The notes beneath the pieces are model-generated. The model was not told the origin of the DNA and ran no database searches. It saw only the letters and a program-made list of their open reading frames with translations. A program made the position numbers and the translations under genes. Shown piece by piece: positions 5,742 through 7,938 of a stretch of 7,938 nt of DNA; positions within the stretch are counted from its first letter, which is position 1, and each line of letters opens with the position of its first letter. Where the stretch lies: assembly GCA_002316235.1 (NCBI GenBank), contig DCDD01000167.1, positions 1-7,938 of the forward strand. The letters are read 5' to 3'. The stretch is from Bacteroidales bacterium UBA1064. Lineage in GTDB: Bacteria; Bacteroidota; Bacteroidia; Bacteroidales; Tenuifilaceae.

Positions 5742-7823
5742 ATGTCTTTAGAAAATAATAACGAGATTACCATGAGCACCAACGATCTTACTGATCCTAA
5801 GGATCAAAACCTTGCAAATAGCGAGGGTACGATGGATTCTTCCAGTTTAGCCGAGCAGGAAAACGATCCTGTTGCGCTAGAGCGTATCGAGATTTCCAAT
5901 CAGCTGGGGGATGAACCCCAGGGTATCCATTTCGATGCAAGTACAACCGTAAAATCCGAAGGGGAGTCTGCTGAAGCAACCAACATCCCAGTTAATGAGG
6001 TTGAACTACCCGCCGAAAGCGAGGAGCTGGAAGAGGTAGAAGATATCGAAGATGGTGATGAAGAGGTTGATGAGGAAAGTGAGGAAATTAAAATTGACAG
6101 TGTAGATTTTTCGAGCCTCACAAAGGATGAGATGGTTCAGACCCTCAAAAAACTCATAAACGAAAAGCCCATCCAAAAAATCAAGGCTGAGGTTGAAAGC
6201 ATAAAGAGCATATTTTACCGTAAGCATAAGCTGGAGGTTGAGCGTTTACGACGCGAGTTTGTTGAAGCCGGCGGTGATGTGGCGGGTTTTACACCACCAG
6301 AAGATGATGCGGAAATTCAAATAAAAGAACTGCTCAAGCTATACCGCGAAAAGCGGGCACAATACAACGGCGAGCTGGAGGTTCAGAAGAAACAGAACCT
6401 TGAACTTAAGATGCAAATTATTGAGCAAATAAAGGATTTAGTGAACAGCTCCGAAGCGGTTAACGTTACCTTTCAGGAGTTTAGAAATCTTCAGCAAAAG
6501 TTCCGGGAAGTTGGGCCCGTTCCGCAAGCAAACCTGAACGATCTGTGGGAAAATTACCACCATCATGTGCAAAACTTCTACGACTACATAAAAATAAACA
6601 AGGAGCTACGCGACCTTGACCTAAAAAAGAACCTCGAGGAGAAGATTAAGCTTTGCGAAAAAGCCGAGGAGCTCCTGCTCGAACCCTCGGTTGTAGCAGC
6701 TTTCAAAAAGCTGCAAAAGTACCATACCCAGTGGCGGGAAGTTGGCCCGGTTCCACATGAAAATCAGAACGAGATTTGGGAAAGGTTTAAGGAGGCAACC
6801 GCTAAAATTAACAAGAAACATCAGGAGTACTTCGAATCGCTCAGGGATGAGCAAAAAAGAAACCTTGACGCCAAAGCTGCCCTTTGCGAAAAGGCTGAAG
6901 AACTTGCCTCGCTGGTTATCAAAACCAACAAGGAGTGGAACCAGCGCTCGAAGGAGATGGTGGAGCTGCAAAAGGTTTGGAAGACCATCGGCTTTGCTCC
7001 TAAAAAGGACAACAACAAGGTTTACGAAAGGTTCAGGGCGGCATGCGACACTTTTTTTAATAATAAGCGCGATTTTTACAGCGAAACCAAAGAGGATCAG
7101 CTAAATAACCTGCAGCTTAAAACCGAACTTTGCATACAGGCCGAAAGCCTGAAGGATAGCACGGAGTGGAAAAAAACCACCGAGGACTTTATCAACCTGC
7201 AAAAGCGCTGGAAGGAGATTGGACCCGTTCCACGTAAAAATTCGGATGAGATTTGGAAACGCTTCCGTGCAGCTTGCGACTACTTTTTCACCCAAAAGTC
7301 CAGCCACTTCTCCCAGGTTGATAACAGCTATGATAAGAACCTGAAGGATAAGGAGATGCTTATTGCCGAAATTGCCGCTTACCAGCTAACCGACAATCCG
7401 GAAGCCGACCTGCTGGCCTTAAAGGAATTTCAGCGCCGCTGGGCCGAGGTTGGCTTTGTGCCAATAAAAAATAAGGAGGACATTCAGAAACGATACCGCG
7501 AGGCTATCAACAAGCACTTCGAAACGCTTAATATTGGCGAGGAAAAGCGCAACATGTTCAACTTTAAAACCAAGCTAGAAAGCGCAACAGGAAACCCCAG
7601 ACAGGAAAATAAGCTCCGGCAGGAGCGCGATAAGTTCTTCAACCGCCTGCGCCAGCTGGAGGGTGACATTGCTCTATGGGAAAACAACATCGGGTTCTTT
7701 ACCCGTTCAAAAAATGCCGAGGCAATGATTAAGGAGGTTGAACGTAAAATTGAAAAAGCTAAGGAGGAAATTCGGATTTTGGAACAAAAAATCAAGATGA
7801 TCGACTCTATGGACAGCAAGTAG
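5742..7823 (+). CDS. DUF349 repeat protein with acidic N-terminus and C-terminal coiled coil
   Basis: This 693-residue soluble protein has no signal peptide or membrane segment. Residues 1-120 are low-complexity and disordered, very acidic at about 88-119. Residues 128-215 are helical and may hold a decayed repeat. Five DUF349 units follow, each marked by a [WF]-x-x-[VI]-G motif at 254, 331, 413, 490 and 567 (spacing 77, 82, 77, 77) and a following 'W/Y-x-R-[FY]-[RK]-x-A' helix; I recall the family having up to five copies, so this is the upper end. Residues 621-690 are a charged coiled coil with 'LWENNIGFF' in the middle, suggesting oligomerisation. The function of DUF349 is not established to my knowledge; a cytoplasmic scaffold or nucleic-acid-associated role is only a guess. 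The in-frame TAA at 5721 limits the start to 5742 or 5772 (MSTNDLTD). It follows the Hsp20 terminator and has its own promoter. Confidence 0.93.
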   Translation: MSLENNNEITMSTNDLTDPKDQNLANSEGTMDSSSLAEQENDPVALERIEISNQLGDEPQGIHFDASTTVKSEGESAEATNIPVNEVELPAESEELEEVEDIEDGDEEVDEESEEIKIDSVDFSSLTKDEMVQTLKKLINEKPIQKIKAEVESIKSIFYRKHKLEVERLRREFVEAGGDVAGFTPPEDDAEIQIKELLKLYREKRAQYNGELEVQKKQNLELKMQIIEQIKDLVNSSEAVNVTFQEFRNLQQKFREVGPVPQANLNDLWENYHHHVQNFYDYIKINKELRDLDLKKNLEEKIKLCEKAEELLLEPSVVAAFKKLQKYHTQWREVGPVPHENQNEIWERFKEATAKINKKHQEYFESLRDEQKRNLDAKAALCEKAEELASLVIKTNKEWNQRSKEMVELQKVWKTIGFAPKKDNNKVYERFRAACDTFFNNKRDFYSETKEDQLNNLQLKTELCIQAESLKDSTEWKKTTEDFINLQKRWKEIGPVPRKNSDEIWKRFRAACDYFFTQKSSHFSQVDNSYDKNLKDKEMLIAEIAAYQLTDNPEADLLALKEFQRRWAEVGFVPIKNKEDIQKRYREAINKHFETLNIGEEKRNMFNFKTKLESATGNPRQENKLRQERDKFFNRLRQLEGDIALWENNIGFFTRSKNAEAMIKEVERKIEKAKEEIRILEQKIKMIDSMDSK
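6399..7532 (+). repeat. Five tandem DUF349 repeats (about 77 residues each)
   Basis: Residues 220-597 of the preceding protein repeat with a period of about 77 residues. The conserved core of each unit is [WFY]-[RK]-x-[VI]-G-x-x-P about 7-15 residues before the arginine-rich helix E/D-x-[WYI]-x-R-[FY]. Units 2, 3 and 4 share the Leu-Cys-x-x-A-E or similar helix just before the core. The first unit (254) has Phe where the others have Trp, and the last has Gln-Lys-Arg in place of Trp-x-Arg, so the ends are more diverged than the centre. Confidence 0.85.
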
Positions 7824-7921
7824 CAAAAGTAGTGCATTTCAACCATGCAAAACAGTTATTAGCTGTGAACTGTAGAAGTAGTTTTGGTTAAAGGTAAAAA
7901 GTTTGAAAATGAAATTTTGAA

Positions 7922-7937
7922 TCCGCCAGTAGGCGGA
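7922..7937 (+). repeat. GC-rich hairpin at window edge, possible dispersed repeat
   Basis: TCCGCC and GGCGGA form a perfect 6-bp stem around an AGTA loop, in otherwise AT-rich noncoding DNA about 100 bp past the DUF349 stop codon. It may be a terminator stem whose T tract lies outside the window, or the start of a dispersed intergenic palindrome. The sequence ends one base later, so this cannot be decided here. Confidence 0.5.
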
Positions 7938-7938
7938 C

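Noticed and set aside
7852..7873. ACAGTT/AACTGT hairpin after the DUF349 gene
   Set aside because: Six AT-rich pairs with a 10-nt loop and no following T tract; too weak to call a terminator.

Overview
The window looks like chromosomal DNA from a member of the Bacteroidota, probably class Bacteroidia. The evidence is (i) promoter-like TAnnTTTG boxes, the Bacteroidetes sigma-ABfr -7 motif, in several gaps; (ii) mostly absent Shine-Dalgarno sequences; (iii) a TrmD closely resembling Bacteroidetes TrmD; and (iv) a five-repeat DUF349 protein and a small Cys-rich DUF6485-type protein, both familiar from this phylum. There are no rRNA or tRNA genes, insertion sequences or CRISPR repeats. Taxonomy below the phylum is inference.

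Layout from left to right. Positions 1-1748 (minus strand) hold the first 582 codons of a large signal-peptide-bearing zinc metallopeptidase with an HEFGH site; its C-terminus lies outside the window. A divergent gap follows, then a 74-residue Cys-rich protein (1926-2150, plus). Next is the most unusual gene (2336-4078, plus): a 580-residue protein in which a long solenoid of strictly 12-residue repeats is joined, through a charged helical linker, to a two-transmembrane potassium-channel pore with a TIGYGD filter. It converges, 21 bp apart, on trmD (4100-4777, minus), the tRNA guanine-37 N1-methyltransferase. Divergent from trmD is a small heat-shock protein of the Hsp20 family (5061-5510, plus), closed by a strong intrinsic terminator. 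The last gene (5742-7823, plus) is a 693-residue DUF349 protein with an acidic N-terminus, five tandem repeats and a C-terminal coiled coil. The window ends in a GC-rich hairpin that may be the edge of a dispersed repeat.

How the genes relate. I see no operon: strands alternate, gaps of 177-283 bp separate most genes, and several genes have their own candidate promoter or terminator. Most look like housekeeping or stress genes (peptidase, tRNA modification, chaperone, DUF349). The candidate for an undescribed system is the solenoid-channel fusion. The pore has no C-terminal RCK domain, so any gating input would have to come from the N-terminal solenoid or the linker.
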